This document shows positions 8,088 to 16,104 of a DNA stretch of 64,000 nt, piece by piece; the first letter of the stretch is position 1; the number at the start of each line of letters is the position of its first letter. The translations under genes and the position numbers were made by a program. The notes below the pieces were generated by a model that made no database searches, had not been told where the DNA came from, and worked only from the letters and a program-made list of their open reading frames with translations. The stretch is taken from contig NZ_JAKIHL010000002.1 of NCBI RefSeq assembly GCF_021608135.1, positions 62,001 to 126,000 on the forward strand. The letters run 5' to 3'. The stretch comes from Microaerobacter geothermalis (GTDB lineage: Bacteria > Bacillota > Bacilli > DSM-22679).

Positions 8088-9515
8088 TTAATCCACCCTT
8101 TCATATTCTGCTTTCTTTATCTCTACACATCTACCGGGAATAGGAAACACTTTATCCGGATTGCATAAATTCTCCGGATTAAACACTTCACGGATGGCAA
8201 TTTGCGCTTTTAATTCTTCATCATTAAAAATAAATCTCATCTCTTCTCTTTTCTCTATACCAACGCCATGTTCTCCAGTTATGCTACCGCCCATATCCGT
8301 ACAAACCTTTAAAACGGCTGAACCGGCTTTAACCGCCTTTTCTGTCTCCCCAGGAACTCTCGCATCAAATAGGATGAGCGGATGAAGATTCCCGTCGCCG
8401 GCATGAAACACATTGGCAATTCTTAATCCGCAATCTTCACTGATTTCCCGGATCGCTTTCAAAACTTCAGGCAGACGGCTTCGCGGAATCACCCCATCCT
8501 GTACCAGATAGTCAGGAGAAATAGTTCCCATAGCCCCAAAGGCGGTTTTCCGGTTTGCCCACCATCTGATTCTCTCTTTTTCTGAAGTGGCAGCTTTCAC
8601 ATCCCTTACTTGATGTTTTTTGCAAACACGGATTATTTGTTCTATTTGGTCATCGATTCCATCCTTAATTCCGTCCACTTCCACAATCAATACCGCTTCC
8701 AATCCCTCAGGGTAACCCACGGGAAAAGCACCAGATTCAACGGCTTGAATGGCGGTTTTATCCATCATTTCCAATGCAGCTGGAACAATTCCAGTAGCAA
8801 TAATGTCAGATACGGTCTGGCTGGCATCTTCTACACTGTCAAACAGGGCCAAAACCGTTTTTACTCCTTCCGGTTTTTTTAAAATCCGCACAGTGATCTT
8901 AGTGACAATTCCCAAAGTCCCTTCAGATCCGGTCAATATCCCCACCAAATCATATCCGGGCATGTCCGCCACTCCTCCCAACTCCACCACCTCTCCATTG
9001 GGCAATACCAGCTCAAGCCCAAGGATATGATTGGTCGTTACCCCATATTTCAGACAGTGGGCTCCTCCGGCATTTTCCCCAACATTTCCTCCGATGGTGC
9101 AAGCCTGCTGACTGGAGGGGTCAGGAGCATAATAATACCCTTTTCCGGCTATGGAGTTGGTTAATTTCAGATTAATAAATCCGGGCTGTACCACAGCTTT
9201 ACGGTTCGGAAAATCCACTTCCAGAAGTTTCTTCATCCGTACTAAACTAATGATCACTTCCCCACCGATCGCAATGGCTCCTCCGCTTAAACCCGTTCCC
9301 GCTCCCCTTGGGATAAAGGGAATTTTCTCTTGATGCAATAGGCGAACCACCTTGGATACCTCTTCTGTGCTGGAAGGAAACACCACAGCTCTTGGCAGAC
9401 CCTTATCAATGGTATATCCATCACATTCATAGGTTCTTAGCTCTTCCGTTTTGTAAATCACCGCATCATATCCAAGGATAGAGATTAATTGACTAATCAA
9501 AGAGTCCCGTTCCAC
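8088..9515 (-). CDS. glcD: FAD-linked glycolate/D-lactate oxidase subunit GlcD
   Basis: A 475-aa FAD-binding oxidase of the vanillyl-alcohol oxidase fold. The FAD-binding PCMH domain spans about 35-215, with IPRGAGTGLSGGA (about 73-85), GGNVGENAGGAHCLKYG (about 147-163) and GSEGTLGIVT (about 205-214). The C-terminal oxidase domain holds NVFHAGDGNLHP and GSITGEHGVGIEKR, with the His residues that bind substrate or metal. It oxidises a 2-hydroxy acid to the 2-oxo acid. It starts at GTG (9515) after GAGGGGAG, 2 bp after glcF, so translation is probably coupled. It works with GlcE and GlcF encoded upstream. Glycolate and D-lactate specificity cannot be separated by eye. Confidence 0.9.
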   Translation of the reverse strand: MERDSLISQLISILGYDAVIYKTEELRTYECDGYTIDKGLPRAVVFPSSTEEVSKVVRLLHQEKIPFIPRGAGTGLSGGAIAIGGEVIISLVRMKKLLEVDFPNRKAVVQPGFINLKLTNSIAGKGYYYAPDPSSQQACTIGGNVGENAGGAHCLKYGVTTNHILGLELVLPNGEVVELGGVADMPGYDLVGILTGSEGTLGIVTKITVRILKKPEGVKTVLALFDSVEDASQTVSDIIATGIVPAALEMMDKTAIQAVESGAFPVGYPEGLEAVLIVEVDGIKDGIDDQIEQIIRVCKKHQVRDVKAATSEKERIRWWANRKTAFGAMGTISPDYLVQDGVIPRSRLPEVLKAIREISEDCGLRIANVFHAGDGNLHPLILFDARVPGETEKAVKAGSAVLKVCTDMGGSITGEHGVGIEKREEMRFIFNDEELKAQIAIREVFNPENLCNPDKVFPIPGRCVEIKKAEYERVD

Positions 9516-9517
9516 TT

Positions 9518-10834
9518 CTATTCTCCCCTCTCTTCTGTTTCCGATTCTTTGGCGTAAGCCCAGTCAAGTATCTGTACGGTATGCACAATCTTTTCATTGC
9601 GATGGTGACGATGGACCCCCAAAGCCATCTGCATCATACATCCCGGATTTCCCATGGAGACCAGTTCTACTTCTTCCGGTATATCTTCCATTTTCCTCTT
9701 CAGAAGCCTTCCGGCCATCTCTGGGTGAGTAATATTATAAATACCTGCACTTCCGCAGCAGCGATCAGCATCAGGCATCTCGATCAATTGTATTCCGGGT
9801 ATTTCCTTAAGAAGCTGTCTGGGTTCAAATCGGATATTCTGGGCATGGGCCAGATGACATGCGTCATGGTAAGTAATCTTGGCTTCCACTTTCCCTTTTG
9901 GTTTCCGGAATCCCAAGTCATAAAGGAATTTGGAAACGTCCTCCACTTTGGCGGAAAACTGTTTAGCCTTCTCCCGATATTCCGGATCATGACAAAACAG
10001 TTCTTCATACTCCTTCATAAAAGCACCGCAGCCTGCCGCATTAACAACTACTTTATCTGCATCAAGGGAAAGGAAAGTGTCAATATTTTTCCTAGCAAGC
10101 ATTTTGGCGGTCTCACGATCGCCTGCATGAATTTGCAGGGCACCGCAGCAATTTTGTTCCCTCGGCACCACAATCTCACATCCATTTTTGGCCAGTACCC
10201 GGACCGTGGCCTCGTTGATTTCGCTAAAGATGACATCCATCACACAGCCAGTCAATAGCGCCACCCTAGCCCTTTTCTCTCCCTCAGGGGAAGTCACTTC
10301 CGGAATGGACTCAACGGACGGCTGTTTCGGAATCTCCGGCAAAATCGCTTCCATTTCACGCAAATGGTCGGGAAGAATTCGTAGCATTCCCGTTTTTCTG
10401 GCCAATTTTTGAAGTCCTGACTTTTGATAAAATCGAGTCATTTTACCAAGGGAATGCATATATTTTTGGTTGGCAAAAACGCCTCGCAGGAAAAACTTTT
10501 TCACATTTCGTTTTACGAACGGATCCGGGATGGCCTTAAAAACCTGTCCCCTCGCTTCCTCAACCAAACTACCCACCTTAACCCCGGAAGGACATGCCGT
10601 TTCACAAGCGCGGCAATCGAGACACGTAAAGATCGGGTCCATGGATAACGAATTTAATTCCATTTGGCCTTCAGCCACGGATTTTATCAGGTAAACCCGA
10701 CCCCTGGGGGATTGGTGTTCTAATCCCAGCTCCTGATAAGTAGGACAAGACTCCAGGCACATGCCGCAGTGAACACAAACCGAATATTTATCTTCAGAAG
10801 GAGCATCTTCCCATAAAAAATTGCCGATTGCCAT
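9518..10834 (-). CDS. glcF: glycolate/D-lactate oxidase iron-sulfur subunit GlcF
   Basis: A 438-aa electron-transfer subunit. Two ferredoxin-type [4Fe-4S] motifs are at the N-terminus: CVHCGMCLESCP and CLDCRACETACP (about residues 20-80). Two CCG domains follow, containing NCCGALQIHAG and DRCCGSAGIYN, as in heterodisulfide reductase-type proteins. It passes electrons from the GlcD/GlcE flavins towards the membrane quinone pool. It has no clear membrane span of its own. The start at 10834 abuts the glcE stop, and the end is 2 bp from glcD, which indicates a tight operon. A paralogue is encoded at 47.8-49.1 kb. Confidence 0.9.
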   Translation of the reverse strand: MAIGNFLWEDAPSEDKYSVCVHCGMCLESCPTYQELGLEHQSPRGRVYLIKSVAEGQMELNSLSMDPIFTCLDCRACETACPSGVKVGSLVEEARGQVFKAIPDPFVKRNVKKFFLRGVFANQKYMHSLGKMTRFYQKSGLQKLARKTGMLRILPDHLREMEAILPEIPKQPSVESIPEVTSPEGEKRARVALLTGCVMDVIFSEINEATVRVLAKNGCEIVVPREQNCCGALQIHAGDRETAKMLARKNIDTFLSLDADKVVVNAAGCGAFMKEYEELFCHDPEYREKAKQFSAKVEDVSKFLYDLGFRKPKGKVEAKITYHDACHLAHAQNIRFEPRQLLKEIPGIQLIEMPDADRCCGSAGIYNITHPEMAGRLLKRKMEDIPEEVELVSMGNPGCMMQMALGVHRHHRNEKIVHTVQILDWAYAKESETEERGE

Positions 10835-12169
10835 CTAAATCCCTCCCACAAAACGACCCGGATTTAATATCCATCTGGGATCTATTTTTTGCTTGATATC
10901 CAAATGAAGGGTATGAAAGAAGTCTTTTCTTCCCCATGTTTCAAATTGCTTCCTGAAAGACAGAGGAGCATGGGTAACGATAAGATACCCCTGCTTGCTT
11001 TCCGACAACCGACGCCAAGATTGCAGCAGCTGGAAAATTTTTTCCGTACCGGAATCCTTGATATAAACTTGAGTAATTCCGGTTCCAGCAGAACCGTGAA
11101 CCATTGCCTCTATTTCCTTTTCAAGAACCATCCTGTGAATTTCAACAATGGTTTGGGGAACATCAGCAAGCCAAGTGCCTATCTTCAATCCAATCACAGA
11201 ATCATCTTCTGGGCGACTAGATATGGGAGGAAGCTGCGAAAATGATTTCCACCAGTTCCTTGCTTCCTCTGTTTTTTTAAGATCAATGAAATACAAATCG
11301 GAGTCTAGATGGGATTTCAGCCATTTTTCCTGATAGGCCACAGATTTCTCTACATCCTCAAAGGATATCAGTAAACAGTAATCTTCAGTGAAGAAATATT
11401 TTTTGGATAGTATAGGATTTAAAATCTCCAAGGAAGACGGTTCAATCTGTGAGTCCAAAATCAGTTGGCAAAGAACTGCAAGAGGCTCGATTCCATTTTT
11501 CGAACCAATGACAACGAGACTTTCTGCCGGAGGAATAGGGCGCAGCTTCAAAGTAATTTCCGTTATCACCGATAAGGTTCCCATGGCCCCAACAGACAAC
11601 TTATTCATGTCATAACCCGCAACGTTTTTTACAACCTTCGCGCCTGTGCGAATGATCTTCCCGTCCGGGTAAACATGTCTCATAGCAATCACATGATCTC
11701 TTGCTGAACCATATCGCATTCTCTTGGGTCCGCTGGCATTGGATGATACAATGCCACCGATGGTGGAATACTGTGGCCAGGGAGGGTCTAAGGGAATCAT
11801 TTGACCTTTCTCCCCTAATTGACGCTGAATATCTTCCAGAGTGGTTCCCGGTCTGACCGTTACGATAAGATCTGCGGCTGAATGGTCGACAATTCCCTTC
11901 ATTTTTTTCAAGGAAAGTAGAATATCTGCCGTCTCGTTTATTCCCCCCATTCCTTTTTTACTCCCTCCACCCTCAGGTATAACCGTAAGATGATGTTGGT
12001 GGGCAAAATGAAGGAGTTCTTTCACTTGTTTTTCCTCGTTAGGATAGACGATGATCCTTCCATCATTCCCATAGACAGACGGGACTTCGAGTTCTGTTAC
12101 GTCTTCTTCTGAAACCATTGACATCAACTTTTTTTTACATTCCTCCAAGCTCATTGAAGCAATGCCCAT
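10835..12169 (-). CDS. glcE: FAD-binding glycolate oxidase subunit GlcE-like
   Basis: A 444-aa FAD-binding oxidase related to GlcD. The PCMH domain spans about 45-220 with VIPEGGGSKKGMGG (about 76-89), GGIVSSNASGPKRMRYGSARDHV (split across about 147-169) and KVVKNVAGYDMNKL (about 184-197), followed by GAMGTLSVITE. The C-terminal half is more divergent than in GlcD and lacks a clear HAGDGNLHP motif. GlcD plus GlcE plus GlcF is the usual three-subunit glycolate oxidase. The ATG at 12169 has GAGGGTA just upstream. The short second-locus copy at 46.3-49.1 kb has no GlcE, so this locus is the more complete enzyme. Confidence 0.85.
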   Translation of the reverse strand: MGIASMSLEECKKKLMSMVSEEDVTELEVPSVYGNDGRIIVYPNEEKQVKELLHFAHQHHLTVIPEGGGSKKGMGGINETADILLSLKKMKGIVDHSAADLIVTVRPGTTLEDIQRQLGEKGQMIPLDPPWPQYSTIGGIVSSNASGPKRMRYGSARDHVIAMRHVYPDGKIIRTGAKVVKNVAGYDMNKLSVGAMGTLSVITEITLKLRPIPPAESLVVIGSKNGIEPLAVLCQLILDSQIEPSSLEILNPILSKKYFFTEDYCLLISFEDVEKSVAYQEKWLKSHLDSDLYFIDLKKTEEARNWWKSFSQLPPISSRPEDDSVIGLKIGTWLADVPQTIVEIHRMVLEKEIEAMVHGSAGTGITQVYIKDSGTEKIFQLLQSWRRLSESKQGYLIVTHAPLSFRKQFETWGRKDFFHTLHLDIKQKIDPRWILNPGRFVGGI

Positions 12170-12202
12170 TACCCTCTTTCCCCCTTTGTTGCTTAATCAA
12201 TT

Positions 12203-12934
12203 TTAAAAATTGGAGTCTATGCCTAAATGTTCGTAAATAATCGATTCAACCTCTAATAGATGATGACGCATAGTTTCTTTGGCCTTTGAAGCATCTCCGT
12301 TTTTAATGGCTTCATAAATCCGGACATGCTGACAGACCATTTCTTTTGCGACCTTCTGATCAGAAAAAATAAAATGGTGAACCTCAAAAATTGCTTTTTT
12401 CATGGATTCTGAGATAGAAATCATCAGTTGATGAAGAAATTGATTACCGGTAGCATTGGAAACAGCCATATGAAATTGGTAATCAGACTGCCACACCATA
12501 GTCTCATTTGACGGATTTTCCATTTGCGAGATGGCATTGGTCATCTTTTCCAGCTGATCAGATGTTCGGTTAATGGATGCTAAACCCGCTGCTTCGACCT
12601 CCAACATTTTTCGCACTTGGTATAATTTTATGACATCTTGGGAGTTTATTAGACTGATCCTGTGAAAAATAAGGGATGGGTTATAAGAATTGACAAAAAT
12701 TCCTTCACCCTGCTTAATGGAGATCAATCCCATTCCTTTAAGAGAAGATAACGCGTCCCGAATCGCAGATCTTCCAACATTAAAGAGTTCACACAGTTCA
12801 CGGGTAGATGGAAGCTTGCTGCCTGGAGGAAATTTGCCGTTTAGAATCATGGTTTTTAACTGATTGTATACTTCATCAGATATTTTTCGTGGTGTAATTG
12901 CCTGAAATTCCAATTCCATTTGATCACCACACAT
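12203..12934 (-). CDS. FadR-type GntR regulator of the glc/lactate operon
   Basis: A 243-aa transcription factor. An N-terminal winged helix (about 15-80) contains LPSTRELCELFNVGRSAIRDALSSL, typical of GntR proteins, with the SIKQGEGIFV wing. The C-terminal FCD domain (about 95-230) is helical with several His and acidic residues, which in this family bind a carboxylate ligand and often a metal. It is the first gene of the glcE-glcF-glcD-lctP group and has an 18-bp perfect palindrome just upstream, so autoregulation by lactate or glycolate is likely. A start at the in-frame ATG 12919 is also possible. It is similar in plan to the regulator at 45.3-46.0 kb. Confidence 0.88.
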   Translation of the reverse strand: MCGDQMELEFQAITPRKISDEVYNQLKTMILNGKFPPGSKLPSTRELCELFNVGRSAIRDALSSLKGMGLISIKQGEGIFVNSYNPSLIFHRISLINSQDVIKLYQVRKMLEVEAAGLASINRTSDQLEKMTNAISQMENPSNETMVWQSDYQFHMAVSNATGNQFLHQLMISISESMKKAIFEVHHFIFSDQKVAKEMVCQHVRIYEAIKNGDASKAKETMRHHLLEVESIIYEHLGIDSNF

Positions 12935-12940
12935 TCATGA

Positions 12941-12958
12941 TTATCAGATATCTGATAA
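12941..12958. promoter_or_regulatory. GntR-type operator (18-bp palindrome)
   Basis: TTATCAGATATCTGATAA is a perfect 18-bp palindrome, 7 bases upstream of the regulator start. Its placement and symmetry fit an operator for the adjacent FadR-type repressor. Confidence 0.7.
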
Positions 12959-13035
12959 CCAATTTTTGATTTTATTAAATCATATCCACATTATTTATTC
13001 AATACAAAATTTTTTGAAAAAATAAAAAAACAAAA

Positions 13036-13120
13036 AGGCTAGTAAACGGCAATTAACCCTCAAATTGACTCCATCATCAACATACTTAGATGTTTTTGAG
13101 GGCTCCATTCAATAGCCTCG
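13036..13120 (+). repeat. dispersed structured repeat, inner hairpin only
   Basis: Contains the core seen in the full copies: an AGGCT-arm, CCCTCAAA, a CCATC/GATG stem, TTTTTGAGGGCTCC and a closing AGCCT arm. The outer inverted ends are missing. It lies downstream of the amidase gene and upstream of the regulator gene, and as a folded RNA it could also act as a terminator for the amidase gene. Confidence 0.65.
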
Positions 13121-13141
13121 TATCGGATAGTTCTTTTCTTC

Positions 13142-14908
13142 TTATTCATCGTTCAGATAGTATTCCCTTATGCCTTCCGCCAACGATTTGGCTACCCTTT
13201 CCTGAAACTCCCTTGTCATTAAAATGGGATTGTCATAAACATTTGACAGGAACCCCATTTCAACCAATGCAGAAGGCATGGTTGTATTTTTTATCACAAA
13301 AAATCTGTTGGTTTTTAACCCCCTATCTGCAAGCTTCGTTCCCTTGAGAAGATATTTATGAATCAATCGGGCAAAATCTGCACTTTGTGGGGTGTAATAG
13401 TATGTTTCTGACCCCTGGGCCTTTGGAATATATGAATTGGCATGGATAGACAAAAAGAGTTTTGCACCCAGTTGATTTGCGATATCTACCCGTTCCTGGA
13501 GAGTCAAATAAACATCTTCTGTACGGGTAGCCACCACCTCAAACTCAGGGTATTGCTGCAGATCTTGTATTAATTTGTTAGCAACAATTAAATTTAAATC
13601 CTTTTCATAATTTCCGGCCAGTCCCCTGGCCCCGGGATCCTGCCCGCCATGCCCGGCATCAATGACGATTAGATATCTTTCAGAAAGGGGGATCGGGTCT
13701 AGTTTTACCGATAAACCATCTTCTGTTTCCGATATAGAGTATTTACTCCGTTGATTTAATTCCACAACTACCCGTACCGTATAGGGTGCCATACTATACT
13801 GGCTATACCTGATTTCTTTAATCAAATTCTGAGTTTGTTCTTGAGTTTTTTCGTCTGATAGAGATGTTTCTGCTTCAACGAAAACATGTCCTTCTGATGA
13901 GGAGGCTTCCAGGTTCATTTTCGAATCAGATTCTAGCATATTTTCCTGAAGATGTTCCGTTTCCTGATCCGATATTATTTCTTTCTCAAAGGTTTGACCC
14001 GTCTTTTGTTGACTGCTTTCCTTAAGTTGATCCGATAAAACGGTATTTGGAAAATCCATCACCACACGGTGGGGATCGACAAGGTAAAAGGATTGGGGTT
14101 TAATTCCTTTTATATTTAACAGAACCTCTTTCTCCTTTTCTATAATCCCTTCCAAGGTGGTTACTTTATCTATCGATACTTGACGACCATCCTCTGATAA
14201 AGAAACATCTACATTTAGAACAGCTGCAAAAAAAGAAACAGGTACTACGATCTCTGAATCTAGGACCTTTACCTTAAATCCTTCAATCTCCATTCCATCG
14301 GAGACGATTAGTTCCTTTTCATCCATTTTTATATTAATCGAATGGAGATCAGCTCCGGATTCCATATCGATTCCCAGACGACTGGCTACCTTTGTCAGGG
14401 GAGCATACAGCAACTCATTTATTTTATAAACTTTTCCCTCTTCTTTTAAATCCGCTCCATTTACAAATAGGGAAATCCTTTGATTGGCGATTACCGTTCG
14501 TGTTGCTTCATCCCAAGCCACATTGGCTCCTAGGGATTCCCCCACGAATCGAAGGGGAAGCAAGGTCCGGTTATTGATTAAAGCAGGCGGCGAATCGAGG
14601 ATCACATCCCTTCCATTAACCAATGCGCGGGTGCTTTTTAATTGAAGTTCAAGGAAAATATTTTCTCCAGTTATGTATATTTTTTTTGTTTCAGGTTCCC
14701 AGGTTACCGTTCCTCCCAACTGTTCAGTGATTAAACGGACGGGCACCAACGTTCTTCCGTTTACGATCGTTGGCGGTACATCAGAAGTCACTGTTTTCCC
14801 CTCAATAACCAAATGAATGTCATCCGGATTCTGTGCACCCGTCTGAATCGGCATTATGATAACCGCTAGTAGAAGGATGACAGAATACCAAATCAGCTTC
14901 CTCCACAT
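13142..14908 (-). CDS. N-acetylmuramoyl-L-alanine amidase with copper-amine-oxidase-like stalk domains
   Basis: A 588-aa exported cell-wall hydrolase. A signal peptide covers residues about 1-25. Two copper amine oxidase N-terminal-like repeats follow, recognised by VPPTIVNGRTLVPVR and PPALINNRTLLPLR (about 45-125), then an AMIN-like segment with a Glu/Gln/Ser-rich linker. The C-terminal Amidase_3 domain (about 405-585) carries IDAGHGGQDPGA, the catalytic Glu region and LSIHANSY, ending with SALVEMGFLSN. It cleaves the amide bond between MurNAc and L-Ala. The ATG at 14908 follows GAGGGAGAG. It is monocistronic, flanked by repeats on both sides. The exact role (vegetative, sporulation or germination) is not shown. 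Confidence 0.88.
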   Translation of the reverse strand: MWRKLIWYSVILLLAVIIMPIQTGAQNPDDIHLVIEGKTVTSDVPPTIVNGRTLVPVRLITEQLGGTVTWEPETKKIYITGENIFLELQLKSTRALVNGRDVILDSPPALINNRTLLPLRFVGESLGANVAWDEATRTVIANQRISLFVNGADLKEEGKVYKINELLYAPLTKVASRLGIDMESGADLHSINIKMDEKELIVSDGMEIEGFKVKVLDSEIVVPVSFFAAVLNVDVSLSEDGRQVSIDKVTTLEGIIEKEKEVLLNIKGIKPQSFYLVDPHRVVMDFPNTVLSDQLKESSQQKTGQTFEKEIISDQETEHLQENMLESDSKMNLEASSSEGHVFVEAETSLSDEKTQEQTQNLIKEIRYSQYSMAPYTVRVVVELNQRSKYSISETEDGLSVKLDPIPLSERYLIVIDAGHGGQDPGARGLAGNYEKDLNLIVANKLIQDLQQYPEFEVVATRTEDVYLTLQERVDIANQLGAKLFLSIHANSYIPKAQGSETYYYTPQSADFARLIHKYLLKGTKLADRGLKTNRFFVIKNTTMPSALVEMGFLSNVYDNPILMTREFQERVAKSLAEGIREYYLNDE

Positions 14909-14922
14909 CTTGTTCTCTCCCT

Positions 14923-15016
14923 CAACGTCTATATCTTCGGTGAATTGCGTTCAAAAAACTCCATCTGAACGAAGCCTACTTTATGTCGAATTTTATCCTA
15001 ACTAAAATAGACGTTG
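14923..15016. repeat. 94-bp element with 10-bp perfect inverted ends
   Basis: CAACGTCTAT (14923-14932) and ATAGACGTTG (15007-15016) are exact inverted repeats around 74 bases with no gene. The ends share ATAGACG with the dispersed repeat family, so it may be a related short element. It sits upstream of the amidase gene. The rest of the stretch from 14909 to 15250 holds only a partial repeat and a terminator. Confidence 0.45.
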
Positions 15017-15104
15017 GTAATCCAGGAAAGTTTTCCTTCTACTAGCAAAAAAACAGTTTGTAATATCTTCCAGACATTTATACCGGACTTTTTATACATC
15101 CTCA

Positions 15105-15203
15105 TCTAAACGAAGTACCCTGATGTTTTTGAGGGCTCCGTTCTCCACCTGAAGAAACTTTCCTATGACGAACTCTACACGCGAACATGTGAATCTTTGA
15201 TAT
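15105..15203 (+). repeat. dispersed structured repeat, right-hand part
   Basis: Carries GATGTTTTTGAGGGCTCCG followed by a diverged right arm with CGAACTC and GTGAATCTTTGAT. The left half found in complete copies is missing or unrecognisable. It lies in the gene-free stretch between the fumarase beta and amidase genes. Confidence 0.6.
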
Positions 15204-15208
15204 GAAAA

Positions 15209-15236
15209 TACGGTTTCAAATCAATTTGAAACCCGA
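15209..15236 (-). terminator. terminator-like hairpin after fumarase beta subunit
   Basis: GGTTTCAAAT and ATTTGAAACC (15212-15233) pair almost end to end. On the minus strand the stem is followed by GTATTTTC. It lies 17 bases after the fumarase beta stop and probably ends the frd-fum transcript. Confidence 0.6.
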
Positions 15237-15250
15237 AGAGTCATGTGCGT

Positions 15251-15850
15251 TTAGTTTAGTATTTTTATCATACTTGTCAAATGTTTCTTAGCCCTTGCCT
15301 TCACTTCCTGATAAAGATTCCCTCCATGGGAATCAATGGAGACGATTAGGGGACCCAATTGGTTAACGCGAAATTTCCAAATGGCTTCCGGAATTAGGTC
15401 TTCCCACCAAACCCCTTCGATAGCCTCTATTTGAGTCGTTTCCAAGGCAGCAGCTCCTCCGACGATGGAAAGATAAACCCCCTTTCGTTTAAAAATTGCT
15501 TGGGCCCCATCTTCATAAAAGCCCCCCTTTCCGATAAATGCCTTGATTCCAAATTGGGTCATTAATCCTTCGGTAAACCGGCCCATTCGGGTACTGGTCG
15601 TCGTTCCCACACATATGGGAACATAGCGATTCTCTCCATCCTTTCTCACACTGGGAGCAGTATGTAACACAGCGGCTCCTTCCCATTCTCTTTTTAGTTC
15701 CTTAGGTAATGGTACTTTTTCCTGAAACAGACGAATTAGATTGGCATCACGAACACCATAAACAGTTCCCGTGATTTCCACGATATCCCCTGCTTTTAGG
15801 GATTCAACAGTTTTAGTATCAAATGGCGGATGAAGTTGATGAAGCTGCAT
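15251..15850 (-). CDS. fumA (beta): class I fumarate hydratase, beta (C-terminal) subunit
   Basis: A 199-aa subunit corresponding to the C-terminal part of class I iron-sulfur fumarases or the tartrate dehydratase beta chain. The KAGDIVEITGTVYGVRDAN start region, GTTTSTRMGRF (about 82-92) and AFIGKGG (about 104-110) are typical, and SIDSHGGNLY is near the end. With the alpha subunit it interconverts fumarate and malate. The ATG at 15850 has GGAGGG 9 bases upstream. A 217-bp structured repeat separates it from the alpha gene, although the two chains must assemble. A tartrate specificity cannot be excluded. Confidence 0.85.
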   Translation of the reverse strand: MQLHQLHPPFDTKTVESLKAGDIVEITGTVYGVRDANLIRLFQEKVPLPKELKREWEGAAVLHTAPSVRKDGENRYVPICVGTTTSTRMGRFTEGLMTQFGIKAFIGKGGFYEDGAQAIFKRKGVYLSIVGGAAALETTQIEAIEGVWWEDLIPEAIWKFRVNQLGPLIVSIDSHGGNLYQEVKARAKKHLTSMIKILN

Positions 15851-15878
15851 GCTTGAACCCTCCAGTTCACTCTAAAGT

Positions 15879-16095
15879 ATATATACGGACGGAACTAAAG
15901 ATTTACTAAGACTGCCTTCGAGTTCGTGCTTTAGCGAAGGGGCAAAAGAACGGGAATTAGCCGTCAAACTGACTCCATCTTTGAATTACCCAGATGTTTT
16001 TGAGGGCTCCGTTCTTTAGCCTCGGAGCGGACATGAATCACATCTGGTCCGAACTCGACAAGCAGACGTGTAAATCTTTAGTTCCGGATCTATAG
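15879..16095 (+). repeat. dispersed structured repeat, full copy (fum alpha/beta gap)
   Basis: A 217-bp element with inverted ends: TATACGGACGGAACTAAAG at the left and CTTTAGTTCCGGATCTATA at the right. Outer arms CGAGTTCG/CGAACTCG and an inner hairpin (AAAGAACGG...CCGTTCTTT, then GTCAAA...TTTTTGAGGG, then CCATC...GATG) make a long nested fold. It fills nearly all of the space between the fumarase alpha and beta genes, starting 10 bases after the alpha stop. No transposase is encoded, so it resembles a MITE. The ends begin and finish with TATA, compatible with a TA target duplication. Confidence 0.85.
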
Positions 16096-16104
16096 GTGCA
16101 TTGA

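Noticed and set aside
9581-10258. 225-aa plus-strand frame inside glcF
   Set aside because: It is antisense to a well-supported iron-sulfur protein and shows no family motif or RBS.
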